DNA of 64,000 nt from Kribbella capetownensis (GCF_004331485.1 NZ_SJKD01000007.1:478314-542313); one strand, 5' to 3'; numbered from the stretch's first letter, positions 1 through 9,209 are shown. Notes: a model not told the origin generated them from the sequence alone. A program made the numbers and translations.

Positions 1-1
1 G

Positions 2-1165
2 GCCGAGGACGTTCAGCTGTACTACGAGGGTTTCTCGAACGCGACGCTCTGGCCGCTGTACCACGACGTGATCGTGGCGCCGGAGTTCCATCGTGAATGG
101 TGGGAGTCGTACGTCGCGGTGAACCGTCGGTTCGCCGAGGCCGCGGCGGACGCGGCCGAGGACAACGCCGACGTCTGGGTGCACGACTACCAGCTGCAGC
201 TGGTGCCGGCGATGCTGCGCCGGCTGCGTCCCGACGTCCGGATCGGCTTCTTCCTGCACATCCCGTTCCCGCCGACCGAGCTGTTCGCGCAGATGCCGTG
301 GCGGCGTCAGATCCTGGACGGGCTGATGGGTGCGGACCTGGTCGGTTTCCAGCGACCAGGCGCGGCGTCGAACTTCGCCCGCCTGGCCCGCAACCGGATG
401 GGTCTGCGCACCCGCGGCGACCGGATCCACCTGCCGGACGACCGGATCGTCCGGGCCAAGGCGTTCCCGATCTCGATCGACGTCGGCGAGCTGGAGGAGC
501 TGGCCCGCCAGCCGGAGACCGATCAGCGCGCCCGCGAGATCCGCAAGGAGGTCGGCGACCCGGCGCACATCCTGCTCGGAGTGGACCGGCTCGACTACAC
601 CAAGGGCATCCGGCAGCGGCTGCGCGCGTTCGGCGAACTGCTGGACGAGAAGCGCATCTCCGTCGACGATGCCGTCTTCGTCCAGGTGGCGACCCCGTCG
701 CGCGAGCGGGTCGAGCAGTACCGGGTGCTGCGCGACGAGATCGAGCTGCTGGTCGGCCGGATCAACGGCGAGCACGGCCGGATCGGTACTCCGGCGATCA
801 ACTACCAGCACACGTCGTACTCGCGGACCGAGATGGCCGCGCTGTTCCGGGCCGCCGATGTGGCCGTGGTGACGCCGCTGCGCGACGGCATGAACCTGGT
901 CGCCAAGGAGTACGTCGCCTGCCGGTACGACGACACCGGTGCGCTGGTGCTGAGCGAGTTCGCCGGGGCCGCGGACGAGTTCCGGCAGGCCTTCCTGGTG
1001 AATCCGCACGACATCAACGGCATGAAGGACACCATCGTCGACGCGATGAACACCGACGACCGCCAGCTCGGCCGCCGGATGAAGGCGATGCGCAAGCACC
1101 TGGCCGCGCACGACGTGAACGTCTGGGCCCAGTCCTTCCTGAAGGCGCTGCATGACGACGACTGA
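2..1165 (+). CDS. otsA: Trehalose-6-phosphate synthase, 5' end outside window
   Basis: GT20-family alpha,alpha-trehalose-phosphate synthase, which joins UDP- or GDP-glucose to glucose-6-phosphate in cytosolic trehalose synthesis. The reading frame is open from base 2 and starts mid-protein with the family signature YYEGFSNATLWPLYHD, so roughly the first quarter is missing. Further family motifs are HDYQLQLVPAMLR, HIPFPPTE, VDRLDYTKGI and DGMNLVAKEYVA, the last near the sugar-nucleotide site. Stop TGA is at 1163-1165. The next gene overlaps it by 14 bp, suggesting co-translation. The OtsB phosphatase partner is not in the window. Confidence 0.95.
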   Translation, partial: AEDVQLYYEGFSNATLWPLYHDVIVAPEFHREWWESYVAVNRRFAEAAADAAEDNADVWVHDYQLQLVPAMLRRLRPDVRIGFFLHIPFPPTELFAQMPWRRQILDGLMGADLVGFQRPGAASNFARLARNRMGLRTRGDRIHLPDDRIVRAKAFPISIDVGELEELARQPETDQRAREIRKEVGDPAHILLGVDRLDYTKGIRQRLRAFGELLDEKRISVDDAVFVQVATPSRERVEQYRVLRDEIELLVGRINGEHGRIGTPAINYQHTSYSRTEMAALFRAADVAVVTPLRDGMNLVAKEYVACRYDDTGALVLSEFAGAADEFRQAFLVNPHDINGMKDTIVDAMNTDDRQLGRRMKAMRKHLAAHDVNVWAQSFLKALHDDD

Positions 1166-2573
1166 CGGCCGGGTGCTCGCGCTCGACCTCGGTACGTCGT
1201 CGTCGCGGGCCCTGGTACTGACGGCCGGCGATGCCGCGCCGGTCCCGGGCGCACTGGCCCGGCACAAGATCTCTCCCACCTACGGCACCGGCGGCTCGGC
1301 GACTATCGACCTGCACGAGTACGTCGAGGGCCTGCTCGGCTGCCTGGACGAGCTGCAGCAGAACGGGCACCTCGACGACATCGGTGCGATCGTGGTCTCG
1401 TCGCAGTGGCACTCGATCGTTGCCCTGGACAACAAAGGCGACGCGCTGACGCCGGTGGTCACCTGGGCGGACACACGGTCGGTCCACCTGGACCTCGGCT
1501 CGTCGTTCGACGAGCACGCCTTCCACGCCCGGACCGGATCCTGGCTGCACCGCCTCTACTGGACACGGCGGATCCCTTGGCTGCTGTCCGAAGGATCCCC
1601 AGCCGGCTTCGCCGGTCTGCCCGACCTGGTGATCGAGCGCTTGACCGGCGAGCGGGTCACGTCGGTGTCGATCGCCTCCGGCACCGGGACTCTCGACCTC
1701 GCCACCGGCGAGTACGACGACGAGGCGCTGGAAATCGCCGGAGTCAAGGCGGACCGGTTGCCGTCGATCGTGCCGACCGGCTGGGTCGCTCACTTGTCCG
1801 CCGAGTACGAACGCCGGTGGCCCGAGCTGGTCGGCGTACCGGTGCATCCGCCGACCGGTGACGGCGCCGCGTCGAACGTCGGAACCGGTGGGTACGACGA
1901 GACGACCGCGGCGGTGACCGTGGGGACGTCGGCCGCGGTGCGAGTGGTGCATCCGATCGACGGTGCACCGGAGCTGCCGTGGGAGTTGTGGCGGTACCGC
2001 GTGGACGAAAAGCGGGCGGTGACCGGGATGGCGTTCTCGGCCGCCGGGAACCTGCATGCGTGGCTGACCGGCGTACTGCAACTGACCTCGGACGAGCCGA
2101 CCGGTGTGGAGATCGGAGGGTCTCGGGTGATCGCGATCCCGTTCCAGGCCGGGACCAGGCCGCCGGCGACGGTGCCGAGCGGATCCGGGGTGTATTTCGG
2201 CCTGTCGTTCGACGACACCGCTGCGGACCTGCTGGCCGCGTCGATGCAGGGCGCCTCGCTGGAGGTCGACCGCGGGCTGCGGATGCTGGACTCGCTGTTC
2301 GGGCGTGAGCTGTCCGTCGTCCTCGGTGGTGGCGGCATCGACGCCTCGGCCTGGTGGCGCCGCTGCCTCACCGCGACCTTCGCCCGGCCCACCACGGTCT
2401 GCGCCGAGGCCGAGGTCGGGGCACGCGGCGCCGCAGCCGTGGCCCTCGGCCTGTCACCACAGCCCGGCGGCGAACACCTCACACCGGCCAAGGCCGACGT
2501 CGACCGCGTCGCCGCGCTCCGACCGCGGTACGAAAGGTTGCGCGAACTCGCGGCGCAAGCAGCCGCAGTCTGA
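1152..2573 (+). CDS. FGGY-family carbohydrate kinase (gluconokinase/xylulokinase-like)
   Basis: A 473-residue sugar kinase of the FGGY family, close to the usual 480-500 aa. The N-terminal phosphate loop LALDLGTSSSRALVL and the C-terminal ATP-side motifs VTVGTSAAVRVV and LGGGGIDASAWWR are present, as is VTWADTRS, the region that contacts the sugar. The substrate cannot be fixed from sequence; gluconate, xylulose or a related sugar acid is likely. ATG 1152 lies inside the end of otsA, so the two are probably co-transcribed, although trehalose synthesis does not need this enzyme. It faces the ddl-like gene tail to tail. Confidence 0.85.
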   Translation: MTTTDGRVLALDLGTSSSRALVLTAGDAAPVPGALARHKISPTYGTGGSATIDLHEYVEGLLGCLDELQQNGHLDDIGAIVVSSQWHSIVALDNKGDALTPVVTWADTRSVHLDLGSSFDEHAFHARTGSWLHRLYWTRRIPWLLSEGSPAGFAGLPDLVIERLTGERVTSVSIASGTGTLDLATGEYDDEALEIAGVKADRLPSIVPTGWVAHLSAEYERRWPELVGVPVHPPTGDGAASNVGTGGYDETTAAVTVGTSAAVRVVHPIDGAPELPWELWRYRVDEKRAVTGMAFSAAGNLHAWLTGVLQLTSDEPTGVEIGGSRVIAIPFQAGTRPPATVPSGSGVYFGLSFDDTAADLLAASMQGASLEVDRGLRMLDSLFGRELSVVLGGGGIDASAWWRRCLTATFARPTTVCAEAEVGARGAAAVALGLSPQPGGEHLTPAKADVDRVAALRPRYERLRELAAQAAAV

Positions 2574-2588
2574 GGAGCGGACTTCCGC

Positions 2589-2668
2589 CACTCACCAACT
2601 CCGGTCGCCCCCGCGGGCGCACGCTCGGCCGGGCTCCCGGTTGCCGGATTCTGCGAGGTTGGTGAGTG
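2589..2668. terminator. Inverted repeat between convergent genes, probable bidirectional terminator
   Basis: CACTCACCAAC at 2589-2599 pairs exactly with GTTGGTGAGTG at 2658-2668. The intervening bases contain GC-rich self-complementary stretches. It fills most of the 107-bp gap between the converging kinase and ligase genes. There is no long T run, so the termination role is inferred. Confidence 0.45.
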
Positions 2669-2680
2669 CTGCAGGTCCGC

Positions 2681-3679
2681 CTACAGGTTCAGGATCTGCT
2701 CGGCCAGGTCGGCGTAGCTCCAGCCGTGCGCGGCGGCGGCTCGCGGGACGAGGCTGACCGGAGCCAAGCCAGGCAGAGCGTTCACCTCCAGGCAGTACGG
2801 ATTGCCGGCCGCGTCACAGCGGAAGTCCGCCCGGGAGTACGCCGGAGCGCCGAGCGCATCGTGAGCGGTGCGGGCCAACTCCTGCAGCCGAGCAGCGAAG
2901 TCCGGCGTCACCTCGGCCGGGCAGATCTCCCGGGCGGCACCCGGCTGGTACTTCGTCTCGTAGTCGAAGATCGCCGTGGACAGCTCGATCTCGACGACCG
3001 GCAGGACCTGATCGCCGACGACGCCGACGGTGAACTCACGACCGGGCAGGAACGGCTCGACCAGGAGGTCGGTGCGCGGCGTGATCGCGGCCAGCTCCTG
3101 GAGGGTCCGGACCTGGCGGACGTCGACACTCGAGCCGTCCGCGATCGGCTTCACGACGACCGGGCCGGCATCCAGAAACTCCTTCACCCGATCCGGCAGT
3201 CCGCCGCCCGGCCGGAGTACGACTCGCTCCGCGACCGGAACGCCGTACGCGCCGAGGAGCGCCTGGCAGCGGTCCTTCTGCCAGCTGAGCGCACAGGTCG
3301 CACTGCCCGCGCCGGTGAACGAGATGCCGGCCATCTCCAGCAGCGCCTGGACGTGACCGTCCTCGCTCCAGCCACCGATCAGCCCCATGAAGACCCGGTC
3401 CGCCGCCCGCATCCGGCGCAGTACGTCGCCACCGGTCAGTGCGGAGTACATGCGTTCCCGCCAGAGCGGCTGCCCGTCCATCGCGGGCGGTGTCTTCGGG
3501 ATCGGGTACGACGTTCCGTTCCCCTCCACCCTCTCCGCCAGCACCTGCTCGGCTGCCGCTGGGTCGATCACCGACACCTCGTGGCCGCGCTCGGTCAGCG
3601 CACCCGCCAACGCCCAGCCACCGGACAGCGAGACGTCTCGCTCCGAGCTCTCACCACCACACAGCATCACCACACGCAT
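2681..3679 (-). CDS. D-alanine--D-alanine ligase family protein
   Basis: ATP-grasp ligase of about 332 residues, of the group that joins two D-alanines for peptidoglycan. The N-terminal motif VVMLCGGESSERDVSLSGG, the ATP-lid region SFTGAGSATCALSWQKDRCQ, VVVKPIADGSSVDV and the metal/phosphate motif EVNALPGLAPVSLVP are all visible. Start ATG at 3679 is chosen because GAGGAGGG lies just upstream; the longer frame to 3820 would run into panD. Such proteins can be a second Ddl or act on other amino acids, so the exact substrate is open. Confidence 0.82.
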   Translation of the reverse strand: MRVVMLCGGESSERDVSLSGGWALAGALTERGHEVSVIDPAAAEQVLAERVEGNGTSYPIPKTPPAMDGQPLWRERMYSALTGGDVLRRMRAADRVFMGLIGGWSEDGHVQALLEMAGISFTGAGSATCALSWQKDRCQALLGAYGVPVAERVVLRPGGGLPDRVKEFLDAGPVVVKPIADGSSVDVRQVRTLQELAAITPRTDLLVEPFLPGREFTVGVVGDQVLPVVEIELSTAIFDYETKYQPGAAREICPAEVTPDFAARLQELARTAHDALGAPAYSRADFRCDAAGNPYCLEVNALPGLAPVSLVPRAAAAHGWSYADLAEQILNL

Positions 3680-3770
3680 GAGCCGCCCTCCTCTGGGACA
3701 GTCTGACGCCCTGGACACCTCGGTAGTTGGGTGACCGCCGCCACTGACAGGATCCGGGCCTGCCTGGATC

Positions 3771-4202
3771 ATGACGCGCATGCTGCGCGAGATGATGAAG
3801 TCGAAGGTCCACCGGGCCACGGTGACGCAGGCGGATCTGCACTACGTCGGGTCGTGCACGCTGGACGCGGACCTGATGGACGCGGCCGATCTGCTGGCCG
3901 GCGAGAAGGTCGACATCGTCGACATCACCAACGGTCAGCGGCTGTCGACGTACCTCATCGAGGGGCCGCGCGGGTCCGGGGTGGTGGGCATCAACGGGGC
4001 CGCGGCGCACCTGATCCATCCGGGCGATCTGGTCATCCTGATCGCCTACGGGATGTTCGACACCACCGAGGCCAAGGTCTTCGAACCGAGCGTAGTCTTC
4101 GTGGACGAGCACAATGCGATCACCCGCATCGGCTCGGACCCCGCCGAGGCCCTGCCTGACACGGGCACGCTCCGGGGCGACCAACTGCACACCGCGCGCT
4201 GA
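3771..4202 (+). CDS. panD: Aspartate 1-decarboxylase
   Basis: Pyruvoyl enzyme making beta-alanine from L-aspartate for pantothenate and CoA. The 143-residue proenzyme has the family N-terminus MLREMMKSKVHRATVTQADL followed by HYVGS; self-cleavage is expected between Gly27 and Ser28, where Ser28 becomes the pyruvoyl group. The substrate region GVVGINGAAAHLIHPGDLVILIAYG is intact. A start three codons in (3780) is equally possible. It reads divergently from the ddl-like gene and is 18 bp upstream of pepP. No other pan gene is nearby. Confidence 0.95.
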   Translation: MTRMLREMMKSKVHRATVTQADLHYVGSCTLDADLMDAADLLAGEKVDIVDITNGQRLSTYLIEGPRGSGVVGINGAAAHLIHPGDLVILIAYGMFDTTEAKVFEPSVVFVDEHNAITRIGSDPAEALPDTGTLRGDQLHTAR

Positions 4203-4220
4203 GACGAGGACTGGTCCAGG

Positions 4221-5681
4221 ATGACCGAACCCACCGCTGACAGCTCCGCCACCACCACCGGCGAGGCCGCACCGAAGACCGCGTCGCACGACAACGAGCC
4301 GAACCCGAAGCTGCGCGCGTTCATGAACTCGGGCTGGGCCGACTCGGAGCGACACGATGTGACGCTCAGCGACGTCGGCGTGTGGGCGTCCAAGCGGCGG
4401 GACGCGCTGTCGCAGGCGTTCCCGGGTGAGCGACTGGTCATCCCGGCCGGCACCTACAAGGTCCGCTCGAACGACACCGACTTCGTCTTCCGGCCGCACA
4501 CCGACTACGTCTGGCTGGCCGGCGACCAGACCTCCGACGCCGTACTGGTGCTGGAGCCGAACGGCACCAGCGGCCACGACTCGGTGCTGTACTTCCGGCC
4601 CCGCGCGGACCGCAGCGAGGGCGAGGAGTTCTGGCGCGACCGGATGTACGGCGAGCTGTGGGCCGGCCGGCGTCCGTCGCTGACCGAGACCGCCAAGGAG
4701 TTCGGGATCGAGACCCGGCACGTCGACCAGCTCGCCGACGCGCTCAAGGGCGACGTACCCACCCGGGTCCGGCGGGACGAGGACGAGTCGATCGCGTCGC
4801 TGCTGAGCGGCGCCCGGACCGACGACCTCAAGGACAACGAGCTGGCGGCCACGCTGTCCGAGCTGCGGCTGGTCAAGGATCCGTTCGAGCTCGAGCAGCT
4901 CCGGGACGCGGTCGCGATCACGCACCGCGGCTTCTCCGACGTCCTCGCCGAGATGGACAAGGTCCGCGAGTACGGCGAACGCTGGATCGAGGGCACCTTC
5001 TTCCGCCGGGCCCGGGCCGAGGGCAACGATCTCGGCTACAGCTCGATCGCCGCCTCCGGACCGCACGCGACCACGCTGCACTGGATCGAGAACGACGGAA
5101 CGGTCGACAACGGCACGATGATGCTGCTCGACATGGGCGTCGAGAACCGGCAGCTGTACACCGCGGACATCACCCGGACGCTGCCGGTGAACGGCGAGTT
5201 CACCCCGCGCCAGCGCGAGCTCTACCAACTGGTGCTGGACGCGCAGAACGCCGGCATCGCGGCGGTCAAGCCCGGTGCACGGTTCCGCGCCGCGCACGAG
5301 GCGGCGATGGAGGTCATCGTCCACGGCCTCGACGCGATGGGCCTGCTGCCGGTCTCGGCCGAGGAGGCACTCGACCCGGAGAGCATGCTCTACCAGCGCT
5401 ACACGCTGCACGGCGTCAGCCACATGCTCGGGCTCGACGTGCACGACTGCTCGGCGGCGCGGTCGGAGAAGTACCGCAAGGGCGAGCTGAAGACCGGCTA
5501 CGTGCTGACGGTCGAGCCGGGTCTGTACTTCCAGGCCGACGACCTGACCGTGCCGGAGGACCTGCGCGGCATCGGCATCCGGATCGAGGACGACATCCTC
5601 GTCACCGACGACGGCGCCGAGAACCTGTCCGACGCGCTGCCTCGCGACGTCGAGGGCATCCACAACTGGATGGCTTCCTGA
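4221..5681 (+). CDS. pepP: Xaa-Pro aminopeptidase (aminopeptidase P)
   Basis: M24B metallopeptidase of 486 residues that removes N-terminal residues before proline. It has the N-terminal creatinase-like domain (FVFRPHTDYVWLAGD) and the pita-bread catalytic domain. Metal ligands can be placed: Asp in LLDMGV, Asp in ADITRT, His in HGVSHMLGLDVHD, Glu in VEPGLYF and Glu in IRIEDDILV. Co-oriented with panD, 18 bp downstream, and ended by a strong hairpin shared with the converging M13 peptidase gene. Confidence 0.93.
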   Translation: MTEPTADSSATTTGEAAPKTASHDNEPNPKLRAFMNSGWADSERHDVTLSDVGVWASKRRDALSQAFPGERLVIPAGTYKVRSNDTDFVFRPHTDYVWLAGDQTSDAVLVLEPNGTSGHDSVLYFRPRADRSEGEEFWRDRMYGELWAGRRPSLTETAKEFGIETRHVDQLADALKGDVPTRVRRDEDESIASLLSGARTDDLKDNELAATLSELRLVKDPFELEQLRDAVAITHRGFSDVLAEMDKVREYGERWIEGTFFRRARAEGNDLGYSSIAASGPHATTLHWIENDGTVDNGTMMLLDMGVENRQLYTADITRTLPVNGEFTPRQRELYQLVLDAQNAGIAAVKPGARFRAAHEAAMEVIVHGLDAMGLLPVSAEEALDPESMLYQRYTLHGVSHMLGLDVHDCSAARSEKYRKGELKTGYVLTVEPGLYFQADDLTVPEDLRGIGIRIEDDILVTDDGAENLSDALPRDVEGIHNWMAS

Positions 5682-5690
5682 ACAACAGCC

Positions 5691-5726
5691 GAAAGGGGCC
5701 GTACCAGGATCGGTGCGGCCCCTTTC
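5691..5726. terminator. Bidirectional intrinsic terminator
   Basis: GAAAGGGGCCG at 5691-5701 is perfectly complementary to CGGCCCCTTTC at 5716-5726, and the stem continues inward with TACC/GGTG including one G-T pair. It lies between the converging pepP and M13 peptidase genes, with only 54 bp separating them. Confidence 0.8.
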
Positions 5727-5735
5727 GCTTGTCTG

Positions 5736-7670
5736 CTACCAGATCCGGACGCGCTCCTCCGGGGCCAGCCACATGCCGTCGCCTTCGGCGCTGTTGAAGG
5801 TCTGGTGGTACTGGTCGATGTTCTTCACCACCGCGTTGCAGCGGAACTCCGGCGGTGAGTGCGGGTCGATCGCGAGCCGCCGTGCCGCCTCTTCCGGCCG
5901 GGTCTTGGTCGACCAGGCGTGTGCCCAGGAGATGAAGAACCGCTGCCCGTCGGCCTCCGGCGGCTCGGCGCCGTCCAGCGACAACTGGTAGGCGACGTAC
6001 GCGATCGACAGGCCGCCCAGGTCGCCGATGTTCTCGCCCAGGGTGAGCTTGCCGTTCACGTGCTGCCCGGGCGTCTCGGCCGGCTCGAGGACGTCGTACT
6101 GCGCGACCAGCTTGTCGGTGCGCTGCTCGAACGCGGCCCGGTCGTCGTCGGTCCACCAGTCGTTCAGGTTGCCGTCGCCGTCGTACCGCGAGCCCTGGTC
6201 GTCGAAACCGTGGCCGATCTCGTGCCCGATCACCGCGCCGATCGCGCCGTAGTTGACCGCGTCGTCGGCGTCGGCGTCGAAGAACGGCGGTTGCAGGATG
6301 CCGGCCGGGAACACGATCTCGTTCATCGGCGGGTTGTAGTAGGCGTTGACCGTCTGCGGCGTCATCTTCCACTCGGTCCGGTCCATCGGCTGACCCAGCT
6401 TCGCCAGATCACGCGCGGTCTCCACCGCGACCGACCGGCGGACGTTGCCGAACAGGTCGGCCGGGTCGATCTCGAGCGCGCTGTAGTCCTTCCACTTGTC
6501 CGGGTAGCCGATCTTCGGCATGAAGCTGCCGAGCTTGTCGAGCGCGCGCTGCCGGGTGTCCGCGCCCATCCAGTCAAGCGTTTCGATCCGCTGCCGGTAC
6601 GCCTCGACCAGGTTCTGCACCAGCTCGACCATCCGGGCCTTCGCGGCCGGCGGGAAGTGCTCGGCGACGTACAGCTGGCCGAGCGCCTCGCCCAGCGCCT
6701 GCTCGACCACGCCGACGCCGCGCTTCCAACGCTCGCGCAGCTCCGGGGCACCGGTCAACGTCGTGCCGTAGAAGGCGAAGTTCTCGTCGACGAAGGCCCT
6801 GCTGAGCAGCGGCGCCGCGCTGTGCACGATCCGCCAGCTCAGCCACTCCTTCCAGCGGTCCAGCCCGGCGTCCTGAACGGCCGCGGCGGCTCCGGTGAAG
6901 AAGTCCGGCTCGCGAACGACGACCTGCTCGAAAGCACTCTCCGGTACGCCGGCACCCGCCAGCCACACCGACCAGTCGAAGTCCGGCGTCAGTGCCTCGA
7001 GGCCGGACCGGTCGACCTTGTTGTACGTCAGCGTGACGTCGCGGTTCTTCACCCGGTCCCAGTGGTGACCGGCGATCCGCGTCTCCAGGTCCATGATCCG
7101 CTCGGCGGACCCAGCCGGGTCGGGCAGTCCGGCCAGCTCCAGCATCCGTGCGACATGCGCGACGTACGCCGTCCGCTCGGCGGCGAAGTTGTCCTCGCGG
7201 TAGTAGGACTCGTCCGGGAGGCTGAGTCCGCCCTGCATCAGGTACACGACGTACTCGTCGGACTTCTTCGCGTCCGCGTCGACCCAGTAGTGGAACAGCC
7301 CCGGCACGCCCTGCAGCTCGAGCTGCCCGAGCGCCGACACCAGCCCGGGGACGTCCTCGATGGCACGGACCAGAGCCAGTTGCTCGGCGATCGGCTCGGC
7401 TCCGAGACGCTCGATCGTGTCCTCGTCCATGAAGCTGCCGTACAGGTCGCCGATCTTGCGCGCCTCGGTGCCGTCCGGATGCCCGGCCGCGGCGGTCTTC
7501 TCGACGATCGCGCGGACGTCCTGCTCGGCGGTGTCCCACAGCGCGTGGAAGGCGCCGTAGATGGCCTTGTCCGCCGGAATCTCGTGCTCGGCCAGCCATT
7601 GCCCGTTCGCGTGCCGGTACAGATCGTCCTGCGGGCGCACCGTGCCGGAACTGTCGATGCCTGCTGTCAT
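5736..7670 (-). CDS. M13 family zinc endopeptidase (PepO/neprilysin-like)
   Basis: Metallo-endopeptidase of about 644 residues, normal for the family, acting on short peptides. Zinc motif VIGHEIGHGFDDQG lies near residue 485, the third ligand motif GENIGDLGG follows, and the substrate motif NAYYNPPMNEIVFPAGIL precedes it. No signal peptide is evident after MTAGIDSSGTVRPQDDLY, so it is probably cytosolic, as is common for actinobacterial members. ATG 7670 is preferred over 7748 because GGGGCAGGG sits just upstream. It reads divergently from the secreted propeller gene. Confidence 0.92.
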   Translation of the reverse strand: MTAGIDSSGTVRPQDDLYRHANGQWLAEHEIPADKAIYGAFHALWDTAEQDVRAIVEKTAAAGHPDGTEARKIGDLYGSFMDEDTIERLGAEPIAEQLALVRAIEDVPGLVSALGQLELQGVPGLFHYWVDADAKKSDEYVVYLMQGGLSLPDESYYREDNFAAERTAYVAHVARMLELAGLPDPAGSAERIMDLETRIAGHHWDRVKNRDVTLTYNKVDRSGLEALTPDFDWSVWLAGAGVPESAFEQVVVREPDFFTGAAAAVQDAGLDRWKEWLSWRIVHSAAPLLSRAFVDENFAFYGTTLTGAPELRERWKRGVGVVEQALGEALGQLYVAEHFPPAAKARMVELVQNLVEAYRQRIETLDWMGADTRQRALDKLGSFMPKIGYPDKWKDYSALEIDPADLFGNVRRSVAVETARDLAKLGQPMDRTEWKMTPQTVNAYYNPPMNEIVFPAGILQPPFFDADADDAVNYGAIGAVIGHEIGHGFDDQGSRYDGDGNLNDWWTDDDRAAFEQRTDKLVAQYDVLEPAETPGQHVNGKLTLGENIGDLGGLSIAYVAYQLSLDGAEPPEADGQRFFISWAHAWSTKTRPEEAARRLAIDPHSPPEFRCNAVVKNIDQYHQTFNSAEGDGMWLAPEERVRIW

Positions 7671-7799
7671 CCCTGCCCCTTGTTGCCGAAGTCGAGTTGC
7701 TGCCAGTGACAGTACCCGCTGGCACGGACCAGTATTTGAACCATCCACAGGGATGCGCCGTTGTCCCTGTAAAGGACATCGGATCAGGAGGGCCCGCCC

Positions 7800-8849
7800 A
7801 TGTCTAACCCTGTCCGCCGGCTCACCACAGTGCTGAGTGTGCCCGCTCTGCTACTGGGCCTGGTGAGTTCGCCGGCCGACGCCGCCCCAACCATGACCCA
7901 GACCACGACCCACGCCACGCCCCACGCCACGACGCAGACCACGACCAAGTTCCCGGCCCGGATCGACCTGCCGGACGGGTTCCAGCCGGAAGGCATCGCG
8001 ATCGCCGGCGGCAAGGCGTTCTTCGGCTCTCGGGTGGACGGTGACATCTACCGGGCAGACCTGAGGACCGGCACCGGGGAGGTGTTCAGCCAGGGACCGG
8101 GCACCGCCTCCCTGGGGATGAAGGTGGACCGCTCCGGACGGCTGTGGGTGGCCGGCGCCGGCGGTGGCAACGGCCGCGTGATCGACACCCGGACCGGCCG
8201 CATCCTGGCCGGCTACACGTTCACCACCTCGACCACGACGTTCGTGAACGACGTGATCCTGGGCAAGGACGCGGCCTGGTTCACCGACTCGCAGCAGCCG
8301 GTGCTCTACAAGGTTCCGTTCGGCCGGCACGGCCGGCTGGCCGGGCAGTCCGCGGTGAAGACCGTTCCGCTCAGCGGCGACTACCAGCACACGGCCGGCG
8401 CCACCAACGCGAACGGCATCTCGCTGACCCCGGATGGCCGCGGCCTGATCATCGTGCAGTCGTCGACGGGCTTCTTGTTCCGGGTCGACCCGCGCACCGG
8501 CGTGACGAGGCGGGTCGACCTCGGCGCCGAGGTGATGACGAACGGCGACGGCCTCCTGCTGATCGACATGACCCTCTACGTCGTCCAGAACGTGCTGAAC
8601 ACGGTCGCGGTCGTCAGCCTGAACGACGGCGGCACCAAGGGGACGGTGGTCCAGCGCGTCACCAGCAAGGACTTCGACGTACCGACCACGGCGGCGGCGT
8701 TCGGGAACCGGCTCTACCTGCCGAACGCGCGGTTCACCACACCGCCTGAGCCGACCACGCAGTACTGGGCCGCGGCGCTCGAGCTCTCGCCGGTCAAGCA
8801 CTCGGTCGACGACGGGCAGTGCGACCCGATCCGCTTCCTGAAGGGGTGA
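7800..8849 (+). CDS. Secreted SMP-30/gluconolactonase-like beta-propeller protein
   Basis: A 349-residue protein with a clear Sec signal peptide (positive MSNPVRR, hydrophobic stretch, probable cleavage after SPADA). A low-complexity Thr/His/Ala linker is followed by repeated propeller blades such as LPDGFQPEGIAIAGGKAFFGS, VDRSGRLWVAG and NGISLTPDGRGLIIVQSS. The fold resembles SMP-30/strictosidine synthase-type proteins, but catalytic residues cannot be assigned, so a hydrolase role is only possible. AGGAGG lies just before ATG 7800. It converges on the HU gene with a 7-bp gap. Confidence 0.7.
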   Translation: MSNPVRRLTTVLSVPALLLGLVSSPADAAPTMTQTTTHATPHATTQTTTKFPARIDLPDGFQPEGIAIAGGKAFFGSRVDGDIYRADLRTGTGEVFSQGPGTASLGMKVDRSGRLWVAGAGGGNGRVIDTRTGRILAGYTFTTSTTTFVNDVILGKDAAWFTDSQQPVLYKVPFGRHGRLAGQSAVKTVPLSGDYQHTAGATNANGISLTPDGRGLIIVQSSTGFLFRVDPRTGVTRRVDLGAEVMTNGDGLLLIDMTLYVVQNVLNTVAVVSLNDGGTKGTVVQRVTSKDFDVPTTAAAFGNRLYLPNARFTTPPEPTTQYWAAALELSPVKHSVDDGQCDPIRFLKG

Positions 8850-8856
8850 TCGGGGG

Positions 8857-9150
8857 TCAGGAAACGGTCCGGAGGTCACCTCGTGCGGCAGCCTTGAGGC
8901 GGCTGCCGCACGAGAGGCGCACGGAGTAGCCGGCCGGGATCGCCAGCGGTTCGCCGGTCTGCGGGTTGCGGCCGGTGCGTGGTGCGCGCAGGACCCGCTC
9001 GATGCTCAGCAGACCGGTCAGCGACACCTTGTCGCCCTTGTGCACGGCCTCGGTGACGACGTCGCCCAGCGCGTCGAGGACCTTCTCGGCCTGGTTCCGC
9101 GGGATGCCCGCCTTCTGCGCCACCCCGGCGACCAGCTCGTTGCGGTTCAC
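8857..9150 (-). CDS. HU-family histone-like DNA-binding protein
   Basis: 97-residue HU/IHF-type nucleoid protein. NRNELVAGVAQKAGI forms the helical dimer part and the DNA-bending arm carries GRNPQTGEPLAIPAGYSVR. It lacks the long Lys/Ala-rich tail of actinobacterial HupB/HupS, so it is the short type. GTG 9150 is chosen because the family N-terminus begins there and GGAGGAG precedes it; upstream codons look untranslated. A symmetric AT-rich site lies about 40 bp upstream. A 13-bp perfect hairpin inside its last codons may stop transcription of the opposing gene. Confidence 0.9.
   Translation of the reverse strand: MNRNELVAGVAQKAGIPRNQAEKVLDALGDVVTEAVHKGDKVSLTGLLSIERVLRAPRTGRNPQTGEPLAIPAGYSVRLSCGSRLKAAARGDLRTVS
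8881..8913. terminator. Hairpin inside the HU 3' end, likely terminator for the opposing gene
   Basis: TCGTGCGGCAGCC (8881-8893) and GGCTGCCGCACGA (8901-8913) form a perfect 13-bp stem with a 7-base loop. It is inside HU coding sequence and 32 bp past the stop of the propeller gene, where no other terminator fits. Termination is inferred. Confidence 0.5.
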
Positions 9151-9188
9151 GGCTCTCCTCCGATTCGCTAACCCTTCGATCGGCACCG

Positions 9189-9209
9189 TAACCGAAATGA
9201 TTGTCGTTA
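9189..9209. promoter_or_regulatory. Symmetric AT-rich operator-like site upstream of HU
   Basis: The arms TAAC and GTTA flank an AAT-G-ATT core with three unpaired bases between on each side, centred on 9199. The core resembles zinc-uptake regulator (Zur) boxes, but the outer arms do not match. The position, about 40-60 bp before the HU start, fits a promoter-proximal operator. Confidence 0.35.

Noticed and set aside
3651..5663. Long minus-strand open frame of 670 codons opposite panD and pepP
   Set aside because: It is the antisense of two well-recognised genes, has low-complexity Arg/Val/Gly content and no family features. High-GC shadow.
5859..7709. 616-codon plus-strand open frame opposite the M13 peptidase
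   Set aside because: Shadow of the peptidase gene; no ribosome site or recognisable domain.
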